From: DASRLE01 sp963825315
GTDB lineage: Bacteria > Verrucomicrobiota > Verrucomicrobiia > Limisphaerales > Palsa-1400
DNA length: 64,000 bases
Assembly (NCBI GenBank): GCA_963825315.1
Contig: CAWGST010000002.1
Span: 248,001 to 312,000 of the forward strand
Direction: 5' to 3'
Below are positions 1 through 6,921 of this stretch, piece after piece (the first letter of the stretch is position 1; every line of letters starts with the position of its first letter). The position numbers and the translations under genes were made by a program. A model generated the notes under the pieces. That model did no database searches. It was given only the letters and a program-made list of their open reading frames with translations, and was not told the origin of the DNA.

Positions 1-2099
1 ACCCAGGGAACCCCCCAAAAATTGAACGTGCCATCGGGCAGGCCAGATGCAGATGAATTTGTCAGATCGTAGAAGGTTTGGCTCATTCGCAGGTACGCGT
101 CACTTGTGACTTGAACAAAGTTCGTAATCGTAACGAACGTATTGCTTCCTCCTGATGAAATCACCTGAAACTGAGGGCGAAAGACAGGAGGTTGTTGATA
201 AACATTTGGACTGATGCCTGCGTAAACAGGGTTTGCGGCGGCGTAAATATTCGCGGCCAACTGCAACATGCGATGGACTTGTTCGTTGTAGCAGACGCCC
301 GGGCTGTTCGACATGAAAACGGGAATGTTTGTAATCCCGAACGTAGTGTATATCCAGTTGCTTGGTGCGTAGGCTTGGACATATTGGCCCAGGTTGTTTG
401 TGACGTATTGACCCAAACTGTTGGTGAGGTAGTTGGTGAAAACAAAGACCTGCGAACGCAGGAGCAAATCGGCGGCGTTGGTGAAAAAGTTGAGTCCGTT
501 ATTGTTTGCGTTCGTCCAGGAAACGAGGTTGGTGGGCATTGGGGTGTAATTGCCATAAGAGCTGTATGGGCCGGCTTGGATCTGGGCGGTGTTGTCGTAA
601 TTTATGTTGACTTTGGTGCGCAACCAGGAGGGCGGCGGAACGAGGGGGAGGTTTGTGAAAAGATTGGAATACACGTAAACTCCATATTCCGGAGCGGAAC
701 TGGTTCCGATGCAGGCGAGCAGACGTTGGAATGCGTAGCGGTTGGTGGTATCAATTTTGCCCACTGTCACCAGCAAATTAGACGCGAAATAAGGGCCGGT
801 CTTGGTCGTGTCGAACAGGTCTTGGACGTCGTAAAACATGTTCGAGTTGTAGGTGCCCGGCCATGGGAAACCTGTCACCGTCACGGAATTTCCGGCATAG
901 TCGAACGGGTAGTTTAAACTTGGGTATAAGCCAAATTCGTCGATTGCGTTTAGGCCAATTGCAGACAGGGCGGTACTTCCGAAGATATTGTTCAGATGTT
1001 GAGGATAATTGGCATTGGATCCGTAACGAAAGCTAAGAAACTGCGAGGCATCATAGTTTACGCCGCCCGCGCCGCCAGTTATCGTGCTGGAAGAGGGAGC
1101 GTAATTGTAGGGATTGAGAGCATAGATGGGGTTCGTCTGAAATGTAGGGCTGAGGTCATTGAGGAGCGCGGCCAGGTTGAGCTCCCACGAGCCGACTCCT
1201 TCGTCGCGGATAAACCCGTCCCGCTGCATGTTCGGATCGATGCCAGGGGTGGCGGCGAATTTGGAATTATTGTGGATAAAATTAAAATCGAGGGTTTTGC
1301 CGATGGGCAAGGCCATGAAGGCGTAGCGGCCAATGAATGGATTGGTCGGGGAATGGACGTATTCCGGATATTTGAGCACGCCAATCCATTCCGGCTCGCC
1401 GTTGACCAAGCTTGTAGCGCCGGTGGCAGCACCACTGGAATCGAGCACTTGCACGGGGCCGTTTGTTTCAAAGCGCCCGTTGCGGTTGATGTCCACCCAG
1501 AACCGGAAGTCATAGGGCGGTAAGCCCGGATTTCCATTGTTCGTGACAAACACAGGAGGGCGCGGATCGTAGAAAAGATTGCCGATATTCGTTGCCCAAT
1601 CTCCGGGATCGCTTGCGGCGCTATATGCTGGGTTGCCCGCGGTGGAGAGATAGTCATAATTGACGTTGGTTGCGCTCGTGTTGTTGGGAGTGAAGCCCGC
1701 CTGACTGATGTAATTGTGGGAGGCCATGTAGTCGTAGCTCAAGATATCCGTTTGCGCCATCATTTGGGCGATGATTTCCGTCTGGGCGCGGGCCAGGGCC
1801 GCGTCACTCATGGACCGGGCGGTATCAACGTCCAGGGTCGCGGTCACGGCGCTGCGATCGCGTCTCGTCATGGCCAGGAAGGCAATGGCAAGAAAGGTGA
1901 TGACCGACAGCATCAGCAACGTGATCACGAGAGCGACGGCGCTTTCTTTTGCCACAAAAGAACCCACGGAACCCAAGGTAGGGCGAGACTCTGTCGAGCC
2001 GTGACTGGATCGATATGGGGTTCGACGGAGTCTCACCCGACCGCTTGTCGCTTCGTGCTCGTCGTGCCCTTCGTGGTGAATGTATGTCTTCAAGTTCAT
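1..2099 (-). CDS. Verru_Chthon cassette protein A (GspK-like), partial at window edge
   Basis: An uninterrupted minus-strand frame runs from an ATG at 2099 through the left edge (about 699 codons, no stop seen). The N-terminus has a charged leader, then a hydrophobic segment reading ESAVALVITLLMLSVITFL, then a long polar domain rich in Asn, Thr, Tyr and Pro. This fits Verru_Chthon cassette protein A, the last gene of the four-gene cassette, and resembles the minor pseudopilin GspK, which also lacks the usual Glu at position 5. The ATG overlaps the stop of protein C (ATGA), implying translational coupling. Residues about 21-43 are encoded by a dispersed palindromic repeat shared with protein B. 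In-frame GTG codons just after the repeat (SVGSFVAKES) are alternative starts, so translation of the repeat is less certain here than in C and D. Function: probably the tip of a pseudopilus-like fibre at the inner membrane; inferred. Confidence 0.8.
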   Translation of the reverse strand, partial: MNLKTYIHHEGHDEHEATSGRVRLRRTPYRSSHGSTESRPTLGSVGSFVAKESAVALVITLLMLSVITFLAIAFLAMTRRDRSAVTATLDVDTARSMSDAALARAQTEIIAQMMAQTDILSYDYMASHNYISQAGFTPNNTSATNVNYDYLSTAGNPAYSAASDPGDWATNIGNLFYDPRPPVFVTNNGNPGLPPYDFRFWVDINRNGRFETNGPVQVLDSSGAATGATSLVNGEPEWIGVLKYPEYVHSPTNPFIGRYAFMALPIGKTLDFNFIHNNSKFAATPGIDPNMQRDGFIRDEGVGSWELNLAALLNDLSPTFQTNPIYALNPYNYAPSSSTITGGAGGVNYDASQFLSFRYGSNANYPQHLNNIFGSTALSAIGLNAIDEFGLYPSLNYPFDYAGNSVTVTGFPWPGTYNSNMFYDVQDLFDTTKTGPYFASNLLVTVGKIDTTNRYAFQRLLACIGTSSAPEYGVYVYSNLFTNLPLVPPPSWLRTKVNINYDNTAQIQAGPYSSYGNYTPMPTNLVSWTNANNNGLNFFTNAADLLLRSQVFVFTNYLTNSLGQYVTNNLGQYVQAYAPSNWIYTTFGITNIPVFMSNSPGVCYNEQVHRMLQLAANIYAAANPVYAGISPNVYQQPPVFRPQFQVISSGGSNTFVTITNFVQVTSDAYLRMSQTFYDLTNSSASGLPDGTFNFWGVPW
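1974..2042. repeat. Dispersed palindromic repeat, copy 1 (inside cassette A leader)
   Basis: About 65 bp. Arms of about 17 bp (GGGCGAGACTCTGTCGA against TCGACGGAGTCTCACCC) flank a 23-25 nt loop that includes CGATATGGGG. A second copy lies at 4310-4377. Both are read in the same frame and give peptides starting RVRLRRTPYRS. The hairpin and the dispersal resemble REP-type elements. Confidence 0.8.
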
Positions 2100-3298
2100 G
2101 GCGCCGCGGGAATGACGATGTGCTGGCGGAAGATTTCGACCTGCCCGGCGCATGTGGACAGATATTGTTGGGCGGCGACGGCGGCGCCCGATGTATATAA
2201 CGCCCTGGCGTGCTCAAAGGCCTCCGGTTCCAGAATGCCCAGCTCGATGTCTATTGAATGGGGCAAATAGTTTGTCTGGAGAATATAGTTTCCACTTGCA
2301 TCCTTCTCATACAAGCCCGTTGCAGGGTTGATCACATTTTTGATGAACGGATACTGAAGATAAGTCAAACCGCTCTGCAAGGAGTCATAAGCCGGCTCGT
2401 TAACTGTCTCATTGCCGTCGGCATCGAATGCATAAATTTTCAAATGAACGACGCCGTCGGCGATGCGGTGGAACAGTGAATTAGTGAAAGTGTTCAACCC
2501 GATTTGGTAATTGAAATTGGAGAAGAGAAGATTAGTCGAGAAAAGCGGCGCGTTTGTCTGTACGACATAGCGGTAGAGCGTGCCAACGCCCGGAATGGCG
2601 CTGCCGCCACTGTTGGTAAACCAGTTGCTAACGGTGTAACCAATGCCGAGCCAGGTGTTATTGGTTTGCACCGTGGCAAAGATGTCCTCCAATTGGTTGG
2701 TGCGAGAAACAGGCACACCGTTGTTGCTAACCACCAGTTGGACAAGGTCATACTGGGGCACGAATGACCAGTACAAGTTGGGTGGGTTTGGCCCATTTAC
2801 AATGTACCCCTGGGATGGACCAAGAGTCACATAGGGTGTCGGCGGATAAGCCACGTTGGTGAAATGGGGGTCGGACATTTGCGAAAGATCGGAGGCAATC
2901 ATATCAATGATGGTGCGGCCGGCATCGGTGACGGTGGTTTGCTTGATGCCGGTTTTAAAGACTTTCTGGGTTTGGATGAACATGGCGGTCAGCCCCAGGA
3001 CAATGAAGGAGAGCAGCGCGGTGGAGACAAGCATTTCCAAAATGGTCAGCCCGCGGCAGTTTCGGGGAGCGCGTGCGTCTCGCGCGCCGTGTTTGGCGTC
3101 CCGCCAAACACATTCCGGCCTGCCATTTCTCTGAGCGCGGCCAATCCGAAGAATCCATGGGAAGGAACCAGCGAAGAAGTGGGTCGCGAGACGCGCCCCA
3201 CCGCAACCGGGACGGTCGCGCTCCCCAGTCCTTGCAGTCTTGCGTGGGAATCCGCTGAAGATGTCGAGGAATCTGTTTTGTGGAAGGGCCGTTTTCAC
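2096..3298 (-). CDS. Verru_Chthon cassette protein C (GspJ-like prepilin)
   Basis: 400 aa from a GTG start, 3 nt after the stop of protein B. The type III prepilin signal is CRG|LTILEMLVSTALLSF followed by a hydrophobic helix, then a helical segment (TIIDMIASDLSQMSD) and a beta-rich Asn/Thr domain. This matches Verru_Chthon cassette protein C; size and order match GspJ. The leader before the cleavage site is about 83 residues, far longer than the usual 6-25. Nearly all of it is encoded by a 211-bp dispersed repeat (3061-3271). I find no ATG, GTG or TTG in frame between the repeat and the prepilin motif, so the repeat must be translated if the protein is made. The leader would be removed by prepilin peptidase. 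Confidence 0.85.
   Translation of the reverse strand: MKTALPQNRFLDIFSGFPRKTARTGERDRPGCGGARLATHFFAGSFPWILRIGRAQRNGRPECVWRDAKHGARDARAPRNCRGLTILEMLVSTALLSFIVLGLTAMFIQTQKVFKTGIKQTTVTDAGRTIIDMIASDLSQMSDPHFTNVAYPPTPYVTLGPSQGYIVNGPNPPNLYWSFVPQYDLVQLVVSNNGVPVSRTNQLEDIFATVQTNNTWLGIGYTVSNWFTNSGGSAIPGVGTLYRYVVQTNAPLFSTNLLFSNFNYQIGLNTFTNSLFHRIADGVVHLKIYAFDADGNETVNEPAYDSLQSGLTYLQYPFIKNVINPATGLYEKDASGNYILQTNYLPHSIDIELGILEPEAFEHARALYTSGAAVAAQQYLSTCAGQVEIFRQHIVIPAAP
3061..3271. repeat. 211-bp dispersed repeat, copy 1 (in cassette C leader)
   Basis: From TTCGGGGAGCGCGTGCGTCT to ATGTCGAGGA, over 90% identical by eye to 5211-5421 and in the same orientation. It contains internal inverted arms (GTGGGTCGCGAGACGCGCCCCAC). 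Read on the minus strand it is open and encodes a basic peptide with RPECVWRDAKHGARDARAPRN. Confidence 0.9.
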
Positions 3299-3301
3299 AA
3301 A

Positions 3302-4414
3302 TCAAGGGTTTAAAATGTTGGTCGTGTAAGACTGCGGTTGAAAAAACCAAAACGTAGTGAGGAAACTGTTAGTAAACCACAGATGCGAACTGATCAAACT
3401 GCGATAGGTTTGGCGGCCAGGGCCGACGTTCCCATTGGGAAGAACCGGCCACGCGAATTTGAGGCGCACCTCGCGCAGGTTGTTTGTCAGGTACGACACT
3501 TCCAACCAGCGATTGGATCGGATGATGCAGTCGGGGGAGCCGGCAGCATAAGGGGAAATGTTGTAGGGGGGGTGATTGTTCCAATTTGTCGAATCATACG
3601 CAATGGAGTTCCAGGGGACGTTCTCGACGGTCAATTGGTAGCGGAACGCCATGGCGCTGTTTGCCCCGTTTTGTTGGATGGCTGATCCGGTCATGGCGCG
3701 AACAATGGCAACAACTTCGTTAGTTTGACCCGGGGCCGGGAAGCGAGCATCGTATTCCGGGGTGCTTAACAACCCGATAATATTCATGTCATTGGTCAGG
3801 AAATTATAGGTACCGTTGGTGAAAGCCGGATTGGTGTAGGGGTAAACGTTGGTGCCGCCATTAATGTTCGTCACGGTGATCGATTCCACGTAGTTCGCAA
3901 GAATGTTATTATTGGTGCGCATTTCCCCGTTGCGGATGGCGTTGAGAAAATAAGGGGCGTCCTGGCTGATGATCGTGTCTTCGCGGTTGTCTTTTTGCAC
4001 ATTCATGCCCTGCGGCAATATGCCAATGATCGCCACCAGCGCAAAGCCAATGACCCCCACCGCAATCGCGATCTCGATCATGGTAAAGGCCCGTTCTGAA
4101 TGGGACTTTCTGGCAGGATGAACAGCATTAATGAATCCAGAAAAGCCGTAACATGTTACGGGTCTGTTGCTCCTTATGTTACGGGTTAAGTCGTTGACTA
4201 TCAACGGTGTAACGGATGTTACGGGTTTTCCGGACCTATCATCCTTATCTTGCGTCCCTTGCTTCTTCAATTCCGGGTTAAGTGCCTGATTATCAACATC
4301 TTTGACGGTAGGGCGAGACTCCGTCGAGCCGTGACCAGATCGATATGGGGTTCGACGGAGTCTCACCCTGCCGATTTTCGGGTTCGTGTATGCGGATGGA
4401 CGGTTAATTCTCAT
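3302..4414 (-). CDS. Verru_Chthon cassette protein B (GspI-like prepilin)
   Basis: 370 aa. The start codon overlaps the stop of protein D (TAATG). The prepilin motif SERA|FTMIEIAIAVGVIGFAL is followed by GILPQGMNVQKDN, the pattern of Verru_Chthon protein B and of minor pseudopilin GspI. About 108 residues precede the cleavage site. That leader includes the dispersed palindrome (4310-4377) and a second repeat family (about 4134-4215, peptide LIVNDLTRNIRSNRPVTCYG). A TTG at about 4270 would be an alternative start that avoids the palindrome but not the second repeat. The mature domain carries several YTNP/TNN-type stretches typical of the cassette. Inner-membrane pseudopilin role is inferred from motif and order. 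Confidence 0.85.
   Translation of the reverse strand: MRINRPSAYTNPKIGRVRLRRTPYRSGHGSTESRPTVKDVDNQALNPELKKQGTQDKDDRSGKPVTSVTPLIVNDLTRNIRSNRPVTCYGFSGFINAVHPARKSHSERAFTMIEIAIAVGVIGFALVAIIGILPQGMNVQKDNREDTIISQDAPYFLNAIRNGEMRTNNNILANYVESITVTNINGGTNVYPYTNPAFTNGTYNFLTNDMNIIGLLSTPEYDARFPAPGQTNEVVAIVRAMTGSAIQQNGANSAMAFRYQLTVENVPWNSIAYDSTNWNNHPPYNISPYAAGSPDCIIRSNRWLEVSYLTNNLREVRLKFAWPVLPNGNVGPGRQTYRSLISSHLWFTNSFLTTFWFFQPQSYTTNILNP
4134..4215. repeat. Dispersed repeat with VNDLT reading, copy 1
   Basis: On the minus strand GTTGATAGTCAACGACTTAA is followed by CAACAGACC and AACATGTT. The same blocks recur on the plus strand at 49284-49356. This copy is translated inside the protein B leader; the other is intergenic. 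The local sequence also carries several short GTTACGGG repeats. Confidence 0.6.
4310..4377. repeat. Dispersed palindromic repeat, copy 2 (inside cassette B leader)
   Basis: Arms AGGGCGAGACTCCGTCGA and TCGACGGAGTCTCACCCT differ by one base, with a roughly 25-nt loop. Same frame and nearly the same peptide as the copy at 1974-2042. Confidence 0.85.
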
Positions 4415-5541
4415 TAGAATTGGTTCCGTTCGATTCTGGCGCGGGCGGTCAGCCAGTCAATGTGGATGAGATTGGGATTGCTGAAGGCGTTGCCTGGCGG
4501 CGTCTCGACCGGAAGCGGTGCATTAGCAGTAGTAGTACCTGTCTGCCATTGGGGATTTCCATTGACATCCAGCGGGTAAAAGATACTGCCGCTGCTCAAC
4601 ATGATGAACTGGTCGGCATTTGTTGCGAGTTGGCCGCTCGCGGTAAAACCGATGTAGGGCAAATGATTATAATTATTGATGTTATTAAAAGTGGAAAAAG
4701 TGGACGGAAACGGAAATAGAATATTGGTGTGAAAGCCCGATACATTCCACAGGTTGAACTGGTTAGCCGTCGTATTCGTCGTCCATACCCAGTTCGTGGC
4801 CTGACTGTTGGTAAGCTGGAAAGGATAAATGTAAACCCCTTGCGGCAGGAATTTCCAGTCTGTGAGGTAATGGGCATTGGATACGCCCGGCTGATCGCCA
4901 ACCGTGCGCATACTGATCAGAGCGTAGGCGGAATATTGATGGCCGACCAGGCTGGTCATTAGGCTATTGCTAAACAAGGGGGTCGTGTCATTGGTCCAAA
5001 AGTTGGGCGGAAGAAATACCATGCAGACCATCGAGCGGTTGACCAGGGCGCGCTGGCGGGCCAGGCCGACGTCGTCGAGCAATTGGCGGGTGGCGGCGGT
5101 CATGGCGCTGCCTTTGGTAAATCCACTGAGGTGCGGCAATGCCATCGCCGCCATCAAGCCGATGATGCCGACGACGAGCATCAGTTCCAGGATGGTGAAA
5201 GCGCGGTGATTTCGGGGAGCGCGTGCGTCTCGCGCGCCGTGTTTGGCGTCCCGCCAAACACATTCCGGCCCGCCTTTTCTTTGAGCGCGGCCAATGCGAA
5301 GAATCCATGGGAAGGAAACAGCGAAGAAGTGGGTCGCGAGACGCGCCCCACCGCGACCGGGACGGTCGCGCTCCCCAATCCTTTCAGTCCTGCGCGGGAA
5401 TCCACTGAAAATGTCGAGGAACCATTTTGTTCTTTGCGCCAGAAAAACGACCGTCAGCGCGTCGGGACGTTCCAACCACTCGACCGGCAAGGGCCGCCAG
5501 TCGGCGTTGCGATGCGAGGGGTTGGTGTTCGCGGAGTTCAT
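4414..5541 (-). CDS. Verru_Chthon cassette protein D (GspH-like prepilin)
   Basis: 375 aa from the ATG at 5541, chosen because it overlaps the pilin stop (TAATG); the open frame extends upstream to 5661 inside the pilin gene. Prepilin motif HRA|FTILELMLVVGIIGLMAAM, then a GspH-like helix (AATRQLLDDVGLARQRALV). The match is to Verru_Chthon protein D. The leader is 114 residues, and residues about 40-110 are the translated 211-bp repeat 5211-5421. No alternative start lies between the repeat and the motif. Coupled at its 3' end to protein B (TAATG). Confidence 0.85.
   Translation of the reverse strand: MNSANTNPSHRNADWRPLPVEWLERPDALTVVFLAQRTKWFLDIFSGFPRRTERIGERDRPGRGGARLATHFFAVSFPWILRIGRAQRKGGPECVWRDAKHGARDARAPRNHRAFTILELMLVVGIIGLMAAMALPHLSGFTKGSAMTAATRQLLDDVGLARQRALVNRSMVCMVFLPPNFWTNDTTPLFSNSLMTSLVGHQYSAYALISMRTVGDQPGVSNAHYLTDWKFLPQGVYIYPFQLTNSQATNWVWTTNTTANQFNLWNVSGFHTNILFPFPSTFSTFNNINNYNHLPYIGFTASGQLATNADQFIMLSSGSIFYPLDVNGNPQWQTGTTTANAPLPVETPPGNAFSNPNLIHIDWLTARARIERNQF
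5211..5421. repeat. 211-bp dispersed repeat, copy 2 (in cassette D leader)
   Basis: Same orientation as 3061-3271 and open in the same frame. The differences are scattered substitutions with no visible indel, so the reading frame through the repeat has been kept in both genes. Confidence 0.9.
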
Positions 5542-6191
5542 TACCAGTTGCCGTTGGTCGTGATGATGTTGACGCCGCCCTTGGAGGAGCTGACATATTC
5601 GGCCCATAAATCGTAGCTGGAGAGATTGTGGCGATTGGTCGAGGAAGAATCGTAATGCCAATAGTTTGGGGTCGTGGCTGCGAGAGAAACAGGCACGAGC
5701 AGGCCTGAAAGATTTGTAGTTTGACTGGCAATATAATTGGTATATTCCTTGGGCTGGGGGATGAAAAAGCTGTGCGGTTCGTCTGGATTTGCATTTGCAA
5801 CGGCGGAACGTAAGAAGATTGTTTGAAAATTCGCCTGAGTGTTGGTGCCGTCAAAGAGCTGAATATACCCATTGGTCGGATAATTGTTTGTCGCGCCGGT
5901 CAACTCGTAGAGCAAGGGATTGGTGGCGGCCACTGCGTCGTAATATGCAAAATTGGTGGGGGATACAACGGGGAGGGTGGCCAGAGCGCCGTTGTCCGGC
6001 GGGTAAAAATTGAGCTTGGATTGATAATTATCAAGCATCAGGGTGAGCTTGGCCTTGTCGGCATTGACCTGGGCGGCTCTTTGGGCAATCTTAGCGCGGG
6101 CGCCCGCGTTGACAACCAGTGCGGCGACAATGCTGATGATGGCAATGACCACCAGCAGCTCGATCAGGGTAAAAGCGTGTCGTTTGTTCAT
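5541..6191 (-). CDS. GspG-like prepilin heading the pseudopilin cassette
   Basis: 216 aa. A short classical leader, MNKRHA|FTLIELLVVIAIISIVAALV, contrasts with the long leaders downstream. The helix continues with RAAQVNADKAKLTLMLDNYQ, followed by YPPDNGALA and a C-terminal SYDLWAEYVSSSKGG. That C-terminus resembles the calcium-loop region of GspG major pseudopilins and of prepilin-type proteins common in this phylum. It starts 1 nt after the stop of the CopG-like gene and ends overlapping protein D. Likely the main fibre subunit of the set; no ATPase, platform or secretin gene is in the window. Confidence 0.85.
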   Translation of the reverse strand: MNKRHAFTLIELLVVIAIISIVAALVVNAGARAKIAQRAAQVNADKAKLTLMLDNYQSKLNFYPPDNGALATLPVVSPTNFAYYDAVAATNPLLYELTGATNNYPTNGYIQLFDGTNTQANFQTIFLRSAVANANPDEPHSFFIPQPKEYTNYIASQTTNLSGLLVPVSLAATTPNYWHYDSSSTNRHNLSSYDLWAEYVSSSKGGVNIITTNGNW

Positions 6192-6192
6192 A

Positions 6193-6513
6193 TTATTCGT
6201 TCTGCGCGCGCGCGCCGGTTTGGGAACGCACGTTGATTTGTGTGTCCCGGATTTCCTGTTCCATTCTTTCGCTGAGCCATTGCTTGATCATGCTTTGATA
6301 ATTGAGATAGCGGGAACGGGCAAGGCGTTTGATGCGGGCGAGCATGCGCGGGTCCATGCGCAAAGTGATGGTGATGGAGTCGGACAATTCGCTGCCGGCG
6401 GCAACGGAGCTTTCCATGAGCCGGACATCCACGCGGGTTTCGGCCCAAAAGGCGGCTTCGGCTTCTTCGCGGTCGAAGAGCGGAACTTCTTCCCAATTGA
6501 AAATGGCGTTCAT
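6193..6513 (-). CDS. CopG/BrnA-like ribbon-helix-helix antitoxin
   Basis: 106 aa. Acidic N-terminus (FNWEEVPLFDREEAEAAFW), then a ribbon-helix-helix part, DSITITLRMDPRMLARIKRLARSR, and YQSMIKQWLSERM, the usual layout of BrnA/CopG antitoxins. It follows the BrnT-like gene by 8 nt. In such pairs the antitoxin binds the toxin and represses the shared promoter. Its stop lies 1 nt before the pilin ATG, so the pair is joined to the pseudopilin operon. Confidence 0.75.
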   Translation of the reverse strand: MNAIFNWEEVPLFDREEAEAAFWAETRVDVRLMESSVAAGSELSDSITITLRMDPRMLARIKRLARSRYLNYQSMIKQWLSERMEQEIRDTQINVRSQTGARAQNE

Positions 6514-6521
6514 AGGCGATA

Positions 6522-6809
6522 TTACTGGGCCAGGGCTTGAGTGAGTTTCCGTTGATAAAAAAAGCGGTCTTCGGATTCGAAGGGACGGGAAAAGATGACG
6601 CGGGCTTGTTTGCCGTTGGCGCGAAAGACGGTGAAAACGCCGAGGCCGTTGGCGGCCATGCCGAGATTGAAAAAGCGGGCCTGGACGGCAAAGCGCGGGG
6701 AATCCGGCAAGAGCCGCACGGCAAAAGGATCCTCGAACGACTCCTCAATGATCTGAAGAGTCAACGAGCGATCCAGATTAAACGGCGGATTATTCCAATC
6801 AAAGTCCAT
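6522..6809 (-). CDS. BrnT-like toxin (RelE-fold ribonuclease)
   Basis: 95 aa. It starts MDFDWNNPPFNLDRS and has SFEDPFAVRL and a C-terminal ANGKQARVIFSRPFESEDRFFY, matching the BrnT layout (an N-terminal F-x-W, then a RVISAR-like strand and a basic/aromatic end). BrnT toxins cleave mRNA and are encoded upstream of BrnA, as here. The family is divergent and the catalytic residues cannot be assigned by eye. Confidence 0.65.
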   Translation of the reverse strand: MDFDWNNPPFNLDRSLTLQIIEESFEDPFAVRLLPDSPRFAVQARFFNLGMAANGLGVFTVFRANGKQARVIFSRPFESEDRFFYQRKLTQALAQ

Positions 6810-6850
6810 AAAATCAGTAAATCAAATGGCCATGCAATGTCATTACAATG

Positions 6851-6879
6851 TATTTACTGCATTGGGCGGTTTTTGTCAA
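6851..6879 (-). promoter_or_regulatory. Candidate promoter of toxin-antitoxin/pilin unit
   Basis: On the minus strand a perfect TTGACA (6879-6874) is followed after 17 nt by TAAATA (6856-6851). Repeated CATTG/CAATG blocks between it and the toxin ATG at 6809 could be an antitoxin operator. The box is clear, the -10 is weak. Confidence 0.4.
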
Positions 6880-6921
6880 GGGGCAGTTTCTTGATAAATT
6901 TAAAATGGCGTGCCGGAAAAC

